Of a DNA stretch of 64,000 nt, positions 20,601-30,164 are shown piece by piece (position 1 is the first letter of the stretch; each line of letters begins with the position of its first letter). Under the pieces are notes generated by a model, which saw only the letters and a program-made list of their open reading frames with translations, was not told the origin of the DNA and searched no databases. Source of the DNA: Rattus norvegicus (taxonomy: Eukaryota; Chordata; Mammalia; Rodentia; Muridae); NCBI RefSeq assembly GCF_036323735.1, contig NC_086028.1, positions 37,132,001-37,196,000 on the forward strand, read 5' to 3'. A program made the position numbers and the translations under genes.

Positions 20601-20768
20601 GATACTCTGCAGGATCCCAAGATGGACACAGTTGAGGTCAGGCTCGGAGCCTGGTCCAGACTGACCCTGATCCTACACACCTGATTCCTGTGCTGTACTG
20701 TGAAGCAGCAGAAGGTGATTCCACCCACATGCCAATTTGGTGTAAGACATATTTTGAGCTAAGAGCCC

Positions 20769-20856
20769 TGGGGAGATAGCCCCAATTGGTAAAGTGCTTG
20801 CCATGCAAGCACAAAGACCCAAGTTTGATCCCCCAGAATCCATATAATAATAAAAG
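20769..20856 (+). repeat. ID/B4-head-like SINE fragment
   Basis: GGGGAGATAGCCCCAATTGG, AAAGTGCTTGCCATGCAAGC and AAGTTTGATCCCCCAGAATC resemble the tRNA-derived head of B4/RSINE1; no B1 half follows. Confidence 0.55.
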
Positions 20857-21184
20857 CTCACTTCAGTCTTTTTCTCATGAGTTTTATGAACTCATGGAAT
20901 AACTTTGGTCAGAGTTAGAACATTTAAGACCAAGTCTGGCAGGCAATGAAGACTGCCACTGAGCTGTGTGCAGCTGCCATCACGGTTTAGTCCAGCTATG
21001 GATGCATAGACTTCTACCCTAGCCTGTGGCAACCAGCGTAGGATTTTGCTTTTTCCTAAACCCAAGACCTTTGCTCTCTTCTTGGAATACACCTTCATTT
21101 TGCCAAATCCATATCTCCTGATCTGCAATTCTTAAGTCCTCAAACGAAGCTCTTCCATAATTTCCAGCTTGATATTGATTGATT
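20857..21184. other. Unassigned DNA
   Basis: No repeat recognised. Confidence 0.45.
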
Positions 21185-21538
21185 TTATGGTAGTTTAAAA
21201 GAAATATTCCCCATAGACTCAGGCATTTGAACAAAGCCTTGGATGGTTTTGTTTAGGGAGGTTTTGGAGCCATGGCCTTGCTGGGGGAAGAATGTTGCTG
21301 ACAGAGGGCTTTGAGTATTTAAAGCCTTTCACCACTTCCGGATCATTCTCTGCTTCATGCTTGTGGCTAAGGAGGTGAAGTCTCAGCTTCCTGCTTCAGT
21401 CTCTGTGCCCAATGCTTGTTGCTACATTTTGCGGCCATGATGGATTCTTATCCCTTTGGAACCATGAACGACATTAAACTCTTCTTTTATAAGTTACTTT
21501 TGTGTTTTATCATAGCAATGGAAAGGTAGCCAGTACAA
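21185..21538 (+). mobile_element. MaLR-related solo LTR, diverged
   Basis: CATAGACTCAGGCATTTGAA, GGAGCCATGGCCTTGCTGGG and TTATAAGTTACTTTTGTG ... CATAGCAATGGAAAGGTAGC match, in order, the same LTR group as 16912-17267. Confidence 0.6.
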
Positions 21539-21556
21539 ATTTTTAGATCTACATCC

Positions 21557-21561
<5 letters not shown>

Positions 21562-21602
<41 letters not shown>
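21562..21602 (+). repeat. (GT)n microsatellite
   Basis: About 20 GT units between two MaLR-like LTRs. Confidence 0.95.
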
Positions 21603-21604
<2 letters not shown>

Positions 21605-21630
21605 GTGTGAGGTATTTGAATCTAATACAT

Positions 21631-21942
21631 GTGGTTTGAATGAGAGTATCTCCCATAAGCTCATATATTTGAATAACCCATCCCCAGTTGGTAGAACTGT
21701 TTGGGAAGGATTAGGAGGTGCGGTCTTATTTGAGGACGGATGGGGTTTCAGGTTTCAAAAAACTCACACAATTTCCAGTGTGTTCTCTCTGCCTCCTGCT
21801 TGTAGGTTTTTGAGATGTGAGCTCTTAGTTGTTCCTGCTTCCATGCTCCCTCAAACTGTATGGCCTCCAAGAAATTCTTCCTTCTATAAGTTGTCTTGGT
21901 CATAGTATTTTATCACAGCAATAGCAAAGTAACTGATACAGT
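21631..21942 (+). mobile_element. MaLR-related solo LTR
   Basis: GGTTTGAATGAGAGTATCTC, CCATCCCCAGTTGGTAGAAC, then CTTCTATAAGTTGTCTTGGT and CACAGCAATAGCAAAGTAAC. Same group and orientation as the copy at 21185-21538 but an independent insertion. Confidence 0.7.
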
Positions 21943-22167
21943 ATACAATTATTTGCAACTTGCATATCTTACCAAATAACACCCCTTGGATTTAACTTTC
22001 CTGACAGCATCTTCTTGTTTTGAACTGTAGCAGTGTTTACTCATTTATACAATGTAAACTAATAATTGTTAAGATGAAAATAATAAAAAAGAAAAGAGAT
22101 GCCATGCTTTCAGTCAGTGGTTGAGCAAACATTGGAGAGATGGTTACTATGGAGAGCCAGGAGGCTG
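21943..22167. other. Unassigned AT-rich spacer
   Basis: No feature recognised. Confidence 0.4.
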
Positions 22168-22338
22168 AGATGCCACTCATTTGGTAGAGTGCTTGACTAG
22201 CATGCAAGGTCCTGGTCACACCTGTAATGGCAGCACTTAGAAGGTGGAGGCAGGAGGATTGAGGACAAGGTCATTCTGGGTTACACAGCAAGTTCGAGGT
22301 CAGCCTGGGCTACCTGAGGCCCTGTGTCAAAAAAAGAG
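22168..22338 (+). repeat. B4 SINE (ID-B1 dimer)
   Basis: The ID-like half (TTTGGTAGAGTGCTTGACTA, GCATGCAAGGTCCTGG) is directly followed by a B1-like half (AGGTGGAGGCAGGAGGATTG, AGGTCAGCCTGGGCTACCTG) and an A-run. This is the classic B4 arrangement. Confidence 0.8.
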
Positions 22339-22440
22339 GAGAAAGGCAGGAGCGGGGAGGGTGACAGGGGAGGAAAGACTCAGTGGGGACTATGTAGAAT
22401 TTTTCTCTGACTGTTGGTTGGAGAATTACTGGGACCTTTG

Positions 22441-22443
22441 GTT

Positions 22444-22479
<36 letters not shown>

Positions 22480-22566
22480 GTTCTTTTTTTTCGGAGCTGG
22501 GGACTGAACCCAGGGCCTTGCGCTTCCTAGGCAAGCGCTCTACCACTGAGCTAAACCCCCAACCCC
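22441..22566 (-). repeat. SINE ID, reversed, long tail
   Basis: A 34-base T-run (22445-22478) is the A-tail. The body TCGGAGCTGGGGACTGAACC to TCTACCACTGAGCTAAACCC follows. The flanks share GGGACCTTTG (22431-22440 and 22567-22576). Reads GCCTAGGAAGC on the minus strand, a non-BC1 ID subtype. Young. Confidence 0.96.
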
Positions 22567-22579
22567 GGGACCTTTGTTT

Positions 22580-22718
22580 TTTAAGGATGCTTCTTTATTT
22601 TTGTTTTATGTGCATGGTGTTCTGCCTGCATGTGTGTCTGTGTGAGGATGTTGGATCCTCTGGAACTGAAGCTGCAGTCAGTTGTGAGCTGCCAGTGCAC
22701 TACCACTCTAGCCCCTGC
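22580..22718 (-). repeat. SINE B3 fragment, reversed
   Basis: TTATGTGCATGGTGTTCTGC, then GGATGTTGGATCCTCTGGAA and CAGTTGTGAGCTGCC are the reversed B3 order; the head is lost. Confidence 0.7.
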
Positions 22719-23264
22719 TACTGGGATTTGCTGTGGTAGATCCTCAGGTCCTAGGTCCCTGTGATCTCTCTCAAAAGAATTCACAGGGTGCAGCGTAGGA
22801 GACAGAGAGATGTACACAGTGGGACATCCCCAAGGGATGAGTGCAGGCATGGCCAACGGAATGTTGAAGAGCAGAGAGTGGCTAGTGACCAGAGAGCACG
22901 GTGGCAGCCTGCAGTTTCAGCTAGCCTTTATCCTACCTTTTGAAAGTTTCTGGAACTTCTGAAAGCTTCCCGGGGATCACACCCTGTCTGGGTGATTGGC
23001 AGGTCCATTTGGATTAACTCTTAATGGGGGCAGTAGTTTCTGCCATTCTTACCATCTTTTGGGCAGTTGAGAATGTCATGTCTCCATGTAGGGGTGAGAT
23101 AAGACTTAAACTCCTCCACTCTTTTTGACCAGCAATCAAAGTTCTGTCGTTTGCCTTCCTGGTTTTACAGTCTGCTGATTACGAGGGTTAGGGTTCATCC
23201 TAATGGCCTTCAAGCCTGCTGATAATCTGACTGGCTACCTAAAAGAGGTGTGTACGTTGATACA

Positions 23265-23268
<4 letters not shown>
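22719..23268. other. Unassigned DNA
   Basis: No repeat or exon recognised. Confidence 0.45.
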
Positions 23269-23348
<80 letters not shown>

Positions 23349-23352
23349 GAGA
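23269..23352 (+). repeat. (GT)n(GA)n compound microsatellite
   Basis: About 21 GT units then about 20 GA units with one ATA interruption. Confidence 0.95.
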
Positions 23353-23839
23353 TGCTTGTCTAAACAACTTGCTTCTAGCTCACAGGTGTGTCCAACAATG
23401 TTTTTGCACCCCATGTCACAACACAGCAGGGAGGGCAGCCCGCCTTTGATTCTTGGCTAGGTTTTAAGTTCCTGAGATCAGGTGGTGAGTCTTCAGTCAC
23501 GACTGACAGGAAATATAAATGCATCTCACATACTCTGAGATCTGCTGCTTTCTAGTTCATTGCTTTTTAGCAATCCGGTTCTAGGTACATGAATACCTAA
23601 ATATGGCTATTGGGTTTACAGTGAAAGATGTCAGGTGCCTGCTTCCAGTTTCCAAGAAACACCTGCTCCAATATTTAAACATTTTTTATTCTTGCACTGT
23701 TTACATTTTTCACCACATTTCTCTATGACTTAAATTAACAGCCATTTCTTGACTTCTAAGAGTTTTTAGATAGGATCCATCGTTTCCCTTTGTGGAAAAG
23801 GAGACAGCCTTCTCTGCCTTCCCAGAAGCTCCCCCGACC
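23353..23839. other. Unassigned DNA
   Basis: No repeat recognised; moderately AT-rich after 23660. Confidence 0.45.
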
Positions 23840-23950
23840 TCCTCTGGAGCACATTAAATCTTTATTTAGAACAAATCAATATTCAGTGTTTACGTTATTA
23901 TGCACATGTAGCTGTTCTTCACAGTGAGTCACGTGTTACAGTAAGTACTA
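23840..23950. other. Candidate conserved noncoding block
   Basis: Repeat-free. GAGCACATTAAATCTTTATT is followed by CAGTGAGTCACGTG, in which an AP-1-like TGAGTCA and a CACGTG E-box overlap (about 23923-23935). Confidence 0.3.
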
Positions 23951-24360
23951 GGAGTATATTTCTCTCTTACGATTTTTAATGTTCTCAGAAGTTAATAATT
24001 GCTCTGTTTCTTTTTCATTTGTATTGCTTCCTATGTACCAATTACAGATTATTTCCCAAGCTCCACGATGGAGCTGTCAGTCTCTTGAGTATTTCAAATA
24101 CTCCAGGCAGTCTGCTTACCTTATTTGTTTTGGGTGCAGTCATTAAAGAGGCTTCTGGTGTCTCCCCACTTGGACCGTTGTTCTCTAGCAGATTTTTATG
24201 GTAGAACTTTTCCATCACAGTCTTTGGGGGGTATTCCCTGGGGTCTGCATTCCATACATAGAAAGGGACAGGGTCTGAATACCTACAAGGATCTGCTCCA
24301 CATGAACTAACTTTTTCCCACTAGGTCCCCAGTGATAAAGGTTCCATAGCCTCTCAGTAG
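23951..24360. other. Unassigned DNA
   Basis: Possibly a very old LTR or LINE remnant, but no block is recognisable enough to call. Confidence 0.35.
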
Positions 24361-24685
24361 TGGTGTCTTGGTTATTTGAACTTGACACAGCCTAGAGTCA
24401 TCTGAGAGGGAGTTTTAACAGATGGATTTCCCAGGTAAGATTGGCATCTCTTTGGTTGATAACTGGCGTGGGAGACCCAGCCCACTATGGGCGGCACCAT
24501 TCCTTGGCAAGTGGTTTTTAGTCTGCATAAGAATGGGAGTCTACAAGTGAGCGGGCAAGCTCTTTCATGGTTTCTGCTCCAGGTTCCTACCTTGACTTCC
24601 CTCAGTGATGGACTGTGGCCTGGAAGTCAATAAACCCATTCCTCCCTAACTTGCTTTAAGTCACCACAGTGTGGAGCCAACCCTT
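24361..24685 (+). mobile_element. ORR1-type MaLR solo LTR, diverged
   Basis: TGGTGTCTTGGTTATTTGAA, GGGCGGCACCATTCCTTGGC and CTTGACTTCCCTCAGTGATG ... CAATAAACCCATTCCTCCCT follow the ORR1 order; the 3' end is ragged. Confidence 0.7.
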
Positions 24686-24728
24686 CAGCTCCCGTTTTTG
24701 TTTTTGTTTTTTTTTTGTTTTTTTTTTT

Positions 24729-24905
24729 AAAAGATTTATTTATTATATTTATGAGTACACTATAGTTGTCCTCAGATACACCAGAAGAGGGCATCGGATC
24801 CCATTACAGATGGTTGTGAGCCACCATGTGGTTGCTGGGAATTGAACTCAGGACCTCTGGAAGAGCAGTCGGCGCTCTTAACCGCTGAGCCATCTCTCCA
24901 GCCCC
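24729..24905 (-). repeat. SINE B2, reversed
   Basis: T/G-rich tail, AAAGATTTATTTATTATATT, then CCAGAAGAGGGCATCGGATC and CCGCTGAGCCATCTCTCCAG. Close to consensus, hence relatively young. Carries the CTCF-like CCAGAAGAGGGCAT core at about 24781-24794. Confidence 0.95.
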
Positions 24906-24906
24906 T

Positions 24907-25023
24907 GTTTTTGTTTTTTTAACATGGCTTCTCTGTGTAGTCAAGGCTGTCCTAGGATGCACAGCATTCCTGCCTCGGCCTCCCAAGTGTTGAGATTACA
25001 GATATATACCATGATACTGGGCT
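24907..25023 (-). repeat. SINE B1, reversed
   Basis: TTTTTAACATGGCTTCTCTG, CAAGGCTGTCCTAGGATGCA and CAAGTGTTGAGATTACAGAT are the reversed B1, abutting the B2. Confidence 0.75.
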
Positions 25024-25079
25024 CAGCCTGCGCCTTTTATTTGGCGAATTAAGGACATCCGTATTCAGATATATAACAG

Positions 25080-25371
25080 AAAAGTATATACCAGTTCTTA
25101 CGATGTTTTCTCTCCTAACATATGTACTTTTCGCTCCTAATACATGATGTTTTCCAAATTTTCATTTGATTATTTACTCTTTTAGTGAGACCCATTCTCT
25201 CCTGCCACGTGGTCAAGCTTTATCTGCTTCCTCTCTGCAGACGGTCTTTAACATTTTCTCTAGCATCGACTTTGCCCTCATGCATTCTTGATGTTTATCT
25301 TGGAAAGATTTTCTTTCTTCTTTCCTTCCTTCCTTCCTTCCCTCCCTCCCTCCCTCCCTCCTCCCTCCCTC

Positions 25372-25412
<41 letters not shown>

Positions 25413-25427
25413 TTCCTTCCTTCCTTC

Positions 25428-25470
<43 letters not shown>

Positions 25471-25640
25471 TCATTCTGGAGGATAACTGTTGGTATACAG
25501 CAATGTAAAGTGGACTTATTCTCGTCTAGGATTTGAATACTATCATTCCACACTCAACTGACTATCAGAGTTTCTGTTGAAAATCTGCTGCTATCCTGGT
25601 GAGTTTGTCATAATCTGTGTGTATGTATGCATGTGTACGC
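25080..25640 (-). mobile_element. Old LINE-1 remnant with CTTT expansion
   Basis: CATGCATTCTTGATGTTTAT, then after the microsatellite TCATTCTGGAGGATAACTGT and AGAGTTTCTGTTGAAAATCT resemble the reversed ORF2-side sequence of ancient L1/HAL1. Strand and subfamily tentative. Non-coding. Confidence 0.5.
25312..25472 (+). repeat. (CTTT)n/(CCTT)n/(CCCT)n microsatellite
   Basis: About 160 bp of nearly uninterrupted pyrimidine tetranucleotides in blocks (CCTT, CCCT, CTTT, CCTT, CTTT) inside an L1-like remnant. Likely hypervariable and H-DNA-prone. Confidence 0.95.

Positions 25641-25644
<4 letters not shown>

Positions 25645-25678
<34 letters not shown>
25645..25678 (+). repeat. (GA)n microsatellite
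   Basis: 17 GA units followed by purine-rich sequence to about 25750. Confidence 0.95.
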
Positions 25679-25680
<2 letters not shown>

Positions 25681-25820
25681 AAGAGGGGAGGAAGTGTCAG
25701 AAAGCATGGTGAAGGAGGAGGAAGGAGAGAAGGAGGTGAGAGAGTTTCAGACAAAAAATTAAAAAGAAAAATACATATACACCAGTCAGTAAAGACTAAC
25801 AAACCTTTTTTAAAAGTCCA

Positions 25821-25822
<2 letters not shown>

Positions 25823-25862
<40 letters not shown>
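25823..25862 (+). repeat. (GT)n microsatellite
   Basis: 20 GT units leading into a reversed B3A, whose CA-rich end may have seeded it. Confidence 0.95.
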
Positions 25863-25865
<3 letters not shown>

Positions 25866-26015
25866 ATAGGGACGCATGTGTGTCATGACTTGTGTGTAGA
25901 GATCAGAGGACAGTTCTGGGAGTCAGTTCTCTCTTTGCACCATGTGCATCCCAGAGATCAAATAGTCAGTTTTGGCTGCAAGTGCCTTTTCCCACTGAGT
26001 CATCTTGTTCACCCC
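25863..26015 (-). repeat. SINE B3A, reversed
   Basis: AGAGATCAGAGGACAGTTCT, GGGAGTCAGTTCTCTCTTTG and CAAGTGCCTTTTCCCACTGA are the reversed B3A order. Confidence 0.75.
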
Positions 26016-26179
26016 TCAGAAAGAATCTTAATGGAGAAAAACATTTTAAGAAAGTATCATCCGCACTGAGGTTCTGGCAGGAGTGGGCATTTGCTCCCTC
26101 TGCCAAGCTGCAATCCTGCTTTGCATCCTTGGGAAACAGTGAAAACTTGGGAGGTCACCTGTTCTTGCTCATCAGCCTG

Positions 26180-26339
26180 CAAGCTTGTCTGTGCTTTGTG
26201 TGCATGCAGTACCCATGGACGCCAGAAGAGGGCATCAGATCCCCTGAAATTGGACTTTATGGGTCTAAGCCATTGGAATTAAAACCCAGGTCATCTGGGA
26301 GACCAGCCAGTGCTCTTAACTGTTGTGATGTCTCTCTAA
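26180..26339 (-). repeat. SINE B3, reversed
   Basis: GTGTGCATGCAGTACCCATG, ACGCCAGAAGAGGGCATCAG and CCAGCCAGTGCTCTTAACTG are the reversed B3 order; CTCF-like CCAGAAGAGGGCAT core at about 26222-26235. Confidence 0.8.
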
Positions 26340-26639
26340 GCCCTTGGATTAGTTTCCTGTTTGCAGGGAATAAACGTTCCCTTGGTGAGGTTTTCTCCAG
26401 AGATTAGCCGTCCTATGGGTGGGCTGACTCTAAGCTCAACTTTATGTCAGAGGCCCAGGCTCCATGACACCCACACACAAGGTATGGCAGCCCCACCTTT
26501 GTGCACATGGAAATCCGTCTAAGTCTCCTGATCCTCCAGGCCACCAGATTGTATTTTCAGTCAGCCTGCATCCATGACACGCTGGGTTTAGCCTCACACT
26601 AAATGCATGTAGTATGTTTTGATCAAATAATTAATTTCC
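26340..26639. other. Unassigned DNA
   Basis: No feature recognised. Confidence 0.4.
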
Positions 26640-27010
26640 TCCTTCTTAATTATGCCTCAGTTCCTCCCCCTTCTCTCCCAGTTCCATGTGTTCTCTCTTT
26701 TAATCCCTTTGAATTCACCTGGTGATGCCTGCATGTATATGGGTGTAGGACTGTGGACACAGGCAGCCTGTCAGGGGCCACCTCTCTGACTATCCCTCCT
26801 TCCAGTCATCAATTACCAGTAGCACCTTGATTAGGGGTGGGACGTTTCCAGGCCATGCTCTGCCCATGCAAGCATTGTGTCTGGCTAGTTTATACTGCTG
26901 TAAGTTCGTGTGTGCGATGGCCCTGTTAGGTCCTGCAAGACACGTTCTCTTGCAGATATCAGCTGATCTTGCTAGTCTCTGTTCTTGCATTGAATTCCCT
27001 CAGGTAGAAA
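26640..27010. mobile_element. Lx/rodent L1-like remnant
   Basis: GGGGCCACCTCTCTGACTAT, ATCAATTACCAGTAGCACCT and TTGATTAGGGGTGGGACGTT resemble a non-coding part of old rodent LINE-1 (Lx type). A second copy is at 35130-35440. Orientation not assigned. Confidence 0.45.
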
Positions 27011-27034
27011 AGACGAAAACCCTTTCTGTGCATC

Positions 27035-27154
27035 TCCAGGATGTCCTGGAACTTACTGGGTAAATTAGGATGTCTTGGAATTTACGACAATCTTTCTGAC
27101 TCTGCTTCTTGAGTGCCGGGGCTACTGTTGTGTACCACAATGCCTGGCACATTC

Positions 27155-27155
<1 letters not shown>
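27035..27155 (-). repeat. SINE B1, reversed
   Basis: AGGATGTCCTGGAACTTACT, GACTCTGCTTCTTGAGTGCC and GTGTACCACAATGCCTGGCA are the reversed B1 body, diverged and slightly duplicated internally. Confidence 0.65.

Positions 27156-27158
<3 letters not shown>

Positions 27159-27194
<36 letters not shown>
27159..27194 (+). repeat. (GT)n microsatellite
   Basis: About 18 GT units between B1 and B4. Confidence 0.95.
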
Positions 27195-27195
<1 letters not shown>

Positions 27196-27475
27196 GTATA
27201 ATATATGGAGAATAGAAGACAACCCCAGAGGTTGTTCTCAGACAGTTGCCCATCTCTTCTTGGGTCTCTTATTAGCCCTGAACTCTCCAAATAGGTCTAA
27301 CTGGCCACTGAGCCCTAAGAATCTACCTGTTTCTGTTTCCCCACTTCTGGGATTATAAGTGCTTACACCACCAGGCCTTTGGGGATCCAACTCCTGTGCT
27401 TGCAAGGTAAGCCCTTTCTGATGAAGCCTCCCCAACTCTCTGGGCTTGCAAGGTAAGCCCTTTCTGATGAAGCCA
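27195..27475 (-). repeat. B4-like SINE, reversed, with duplicated end
   Basis: The B1-like part (CCACTTCTGGGATTATAAGT) is followed by an ID-like part (GGGGATCCAACTCCTGTGCT). A 31-bp block beginning GCTTGCAAGGTAAGCCC occurs at 27398-27428 and again, identical, at 27444-27474. Confidence 0.6.
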
Positions 27476-27529
27476 TCTGGATCAGCCCCTCCACTCTCTT
27501 TCTAGGATAGTTAATTGTTTGAGTAAGTG

Positions 27530-28140
27530 TTGTCTACACAGGTTTGCAAATCTAAAAGGCACATAATGGAATGTGTCCCTTTTATTCCTGCCTTTATCTG
27601 TTCACAAATTGGGCTTGATATTTCCCCATAACTTCTTTACATAGTGATGTACAAGAAAATATGAATGTATAGTTTTGTCTCTCCTATCCCTATTTTCCCA
27701 AACAATAGCATATTGTATGCATTTTCTGACATTTTACTTTTATCGCCTATCAAAATATTTTGATGAATAAAACGTACCTTCACTATGGCTTTATAGCTGT
27801 GTCATATTGCATTCCGTGGATATAACCTTATTTGTTTAACCTGTCATCTTTTGATAGATATTTAGGTTGTTTTTCAATCTGCTATTATAACCAATTCTGC
27901 GAATATGTTAGCATTCTTGTAGAATAAATTCCCAGAGGTGGAACGGCTCCGGCAAGAGGGATGTACATTAGTAACCTTGACAGCGATCTTCAAATTGCCC
28001 TTCCTGGGATCTGCACAGTTCACGCTCCCGTCAGCAATATTTAAAGGACCCACTTCCCCACACCAACACAATGTGTTCTCAGCCTCTTGGTGTCTTGCCA
28101 GTCTGGCGGATGAAAATGGTCTGTGCATCTCTATTTAAGC
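27530..28140 (-). mobile_element. Ancient L1 (L1M-type) 3' remnant, reversed
   Basis: GATAGATATTTAGGTTGTTT, TCTGCTATTATAACCAATTC, TAAATTCCCAGAGGTGGAAC and CAAATTGCCCTTCCTGGGAT match, in order, the reversed ORF2-end/3' region of mammalian-wide L1M. Heavily mutated, no coding capacity. Confidence 0.7.
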
Positions 28141-28669
28141 GCTAAGAGACCGTTCCCGGCTGCTCCTCCAGCAGTCCTGTGTTTCTGAGCAATGTCTCCT
28201 TGGCCAGAATTTTGTCATGTGTTTCTTCCTAAATCATCCATCAACAGAAGGAACAAAATCACCCTAATTGGTCTTAAGTTAATCTGGTTTTACATCCTGT
28301 GGTGGGCCTGGGATCTGGGCCAGACCTCCCAGTGCATAGTGCCTACACGACATTGGGTTTCTAATCATGAGGTGATGGTCATGGATGGTGGGTAGGTGCC
28401 GGGCAGTGTCCCCAGTCCCCCAGCCTGTTAAAGGCTACCTCAGACCTGGGCTATTAAGGGCTGCCTTCATGAGCTCCCATTCTTCTGTGTTTGGTCGTTC
28501 TTGGCTGCCCTGGGGGTGGGATGATGTCTGAGGTTGTAGAGAAAGTTTGTTCCAAGATGAGATCCAAGATATTGTATAGACCCTGTCATGGAGGAATACA
28601 GGTTTTAAAACTTGGCAGTCTGGGTTCAAATTCTCATCGAACATTTGTTATCTGTTTATTCACCCAGCC

Positions 28670-28671
<2 letters not shown>
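28141..28671. other. Unassigned DNA
   Basis: Unique-looking, no feature recognised. Confidence 0.45.

Positions 28672-28746
<75 letters not shown>
28672..28746 (+). repeat. (GT)n microsatellite, interrupted
   Basis: Two GT runs separated by a single GCAT interruption, ending GCGCGC. Confidence 0.95.
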
Positions 28747-28749
<3 letters not shown>

Positions 28750-28885
28750 TACACACCAAAGTATTTGCACGGAGATCAGAGAGCAAGTTTCAGGATTGGG
28801 TTTTCTCCATTCACCGTGTTGGTCCAAGGGCTCAAACTCAGGTTGTCAGCTTGAGGGTAGCCATGCTTACCCTTTGAGCCAACCC
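28747..28885 (-). repeat. SINE B3A-like, reversed
   Basis: CGGAGATCAGAGAGCAAGTT, CATTCACCGTGTTGGTCCAA and CTTACCCTTTGAGCCAACCC are a reversed B3A. Confidence 0.6.
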
Positions 28886-28886
28886 A

Positions 28887-29095
28887 GGGTTCTTCACTTT
28901 AGTTTTGGGACAGGGTCTCTCACAGACTGTAGCAATCGCTCACCAGTTGGGTACAATTTGCTGGCCAGCAAACTCCAGGGTTCTCTCATCTCTACCTCTC
29001 TGGGGCTGAGTTTATGTGCCTGGCTTTTGACATGGATGTCTCAGATCGGGACTCAGGCCCTCATATTCGGCCAGAGCCATCTCCCTGCCCCCACA
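28887..29095 (-). repeat. RSINE1/B4-like SINE, reversed
   Basis: GGGACAGGGTCTCTCACAGA, GCTGGCCAGCAAACTCCAGG and GACTCAGGCCCTCATATTCG ... AGCCATCTCCCTGCC are the reversed RSINE1/B4 order. Confidence 0.65.
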
Positions 29096-29898
29096 CTCCA
29101 GGCCTCTCCAAGCCCCCGAGTTCTCAGCTGTAAAGCTGAGCCAGGGACAAAGGCTTATCTTAGGGGCTGCTTATACCACCAAGGTTAAAAGCTCGTGTCC
29201 CATGCGCCCCACATGGGCTTCCCTTAACTAGTATGTCCCATGTCACGAGACGATTCTACTAGTTTTTCTCTAGGTCATGAGCCCCTGGGAACAGTGGGGA
29301 GGCTCAGCTGTCCCAACGTCCCTAGGTCAGGTGTATAGCCAGGCATACAAAAAATACTTACGGAATGGGTGAGAGAGTAGCAATAATTTAGGGCAAAATA
29401 GTCTGCTATACAGCCTAATGGTGCTCAGCATCCTCAGCCATTTTGAGGTGGGAGATCCCCGCCCCCACCAGTCCATGTCGGATCATTCACACATACGTGC
29501 CTCCTGATGATGTGCGTGGTTTATCTATGGCATCTGACTGTATTGATTTATCAATGCCCATTTTGCAGTTGGATCAATAGCTTAATTGCATCTCCGGTTG
29601 ACATGGGGATACAACCTGTTTGCAGTACGGAGAGCAACCTTGAGTTGAGAACCTGTCCAAGCCTTTGTTTGCTTTCCAATTTGGAGCCGCCTTTAGGACC
29701 AGAGACCAGACCTTGTTGCACCAACACTGTGACGTCAGGGCCAAGTGAGGCCTGAGGGCTGTATTGGGTGTGTGTGGCAGAGGTATAGGGTTTTGCCTGC
29801 TCAAGGACGAAAATGGATGCAGGATGCCTGCATCTGGGATGGGTATCACATGAGTCTGTGCTCATGTTTCTTGTCCAGTGAACATATTTAGATGCCTA
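29096..29898. other. Unique-looking DNA, nothing assigned
   Basis: A palindromic CRE-like TGACGTCA is present at about 29731 (GTGACGTCAGGG). No repeat or exon recognised. Confidence 0.45.
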
Positions 29899-30064
29899 GG
29901 GTCTGTCCCATACAGTAGAGTCTATCCCACACAATAGGGTCTGTTTTACACAGTAGCATCTGTCTCACAAAGTAGGTCCCACATAGTAGGGTCTGTTCCA
30001 CACAGTGGGGTCTGCCCCACACAGTAGAGTCTATCCCACACAGTAGGGTCTGTCCCACATAGTA
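29899..30064 (+). repeat. Minisatellite, 19-bp unit x9
   Basis: Nine tandem units of the form GGGTCTGTCCCACACAGTA, with one unit shortened by five bases. Units differ by a few substitutions and some variants recur (two units share the GAGTCTATCCCA start), as expected from unequal exchange. Not a CRISPR array: there are no spacers. Confidence 0.95.
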
Positions 30065-30143
30065 GCTGCTGTTAGAATGTTGGCAAACAAATGCCATGAT
30101 ATTCTTGAAGGGCTTTGGGGATGTTTGAGAGATGGCCAAGTTC

Positions 30144-30162
30144 TGGCAGTAGGTGGCGCTAT
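30144..30162 (+). promoter_or_regulatory. Strong CTCF-like motif
   Basis: TGGCAGTAGGTGGCGCTAT fits the CTCF core (CAG-AGGTGGCGCTA) very well, including the GGCGC and downstream TA. It lies outside recognised SINEs, 80 bp after the minisatellite. Confidence 0.5.
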
Positions 30163-30164
30163 GT

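Noticed and set aside
25892..26407. 171-residue frame
   Set aside because: It spans reversed B3A and B3 SINEs and has no recognisable domain.
28673..29188. 171-residue Cys-Val-rich frame
   Set aside because: Starts in a (GT)n array and continues through B3A and B4 SINEs.
29899..30064. Regular short repeats resembling a CRISPR array
   Set aside because: Units are contiguous without spacers and the DNA is a vertebrate genome; this is a minisatellite.
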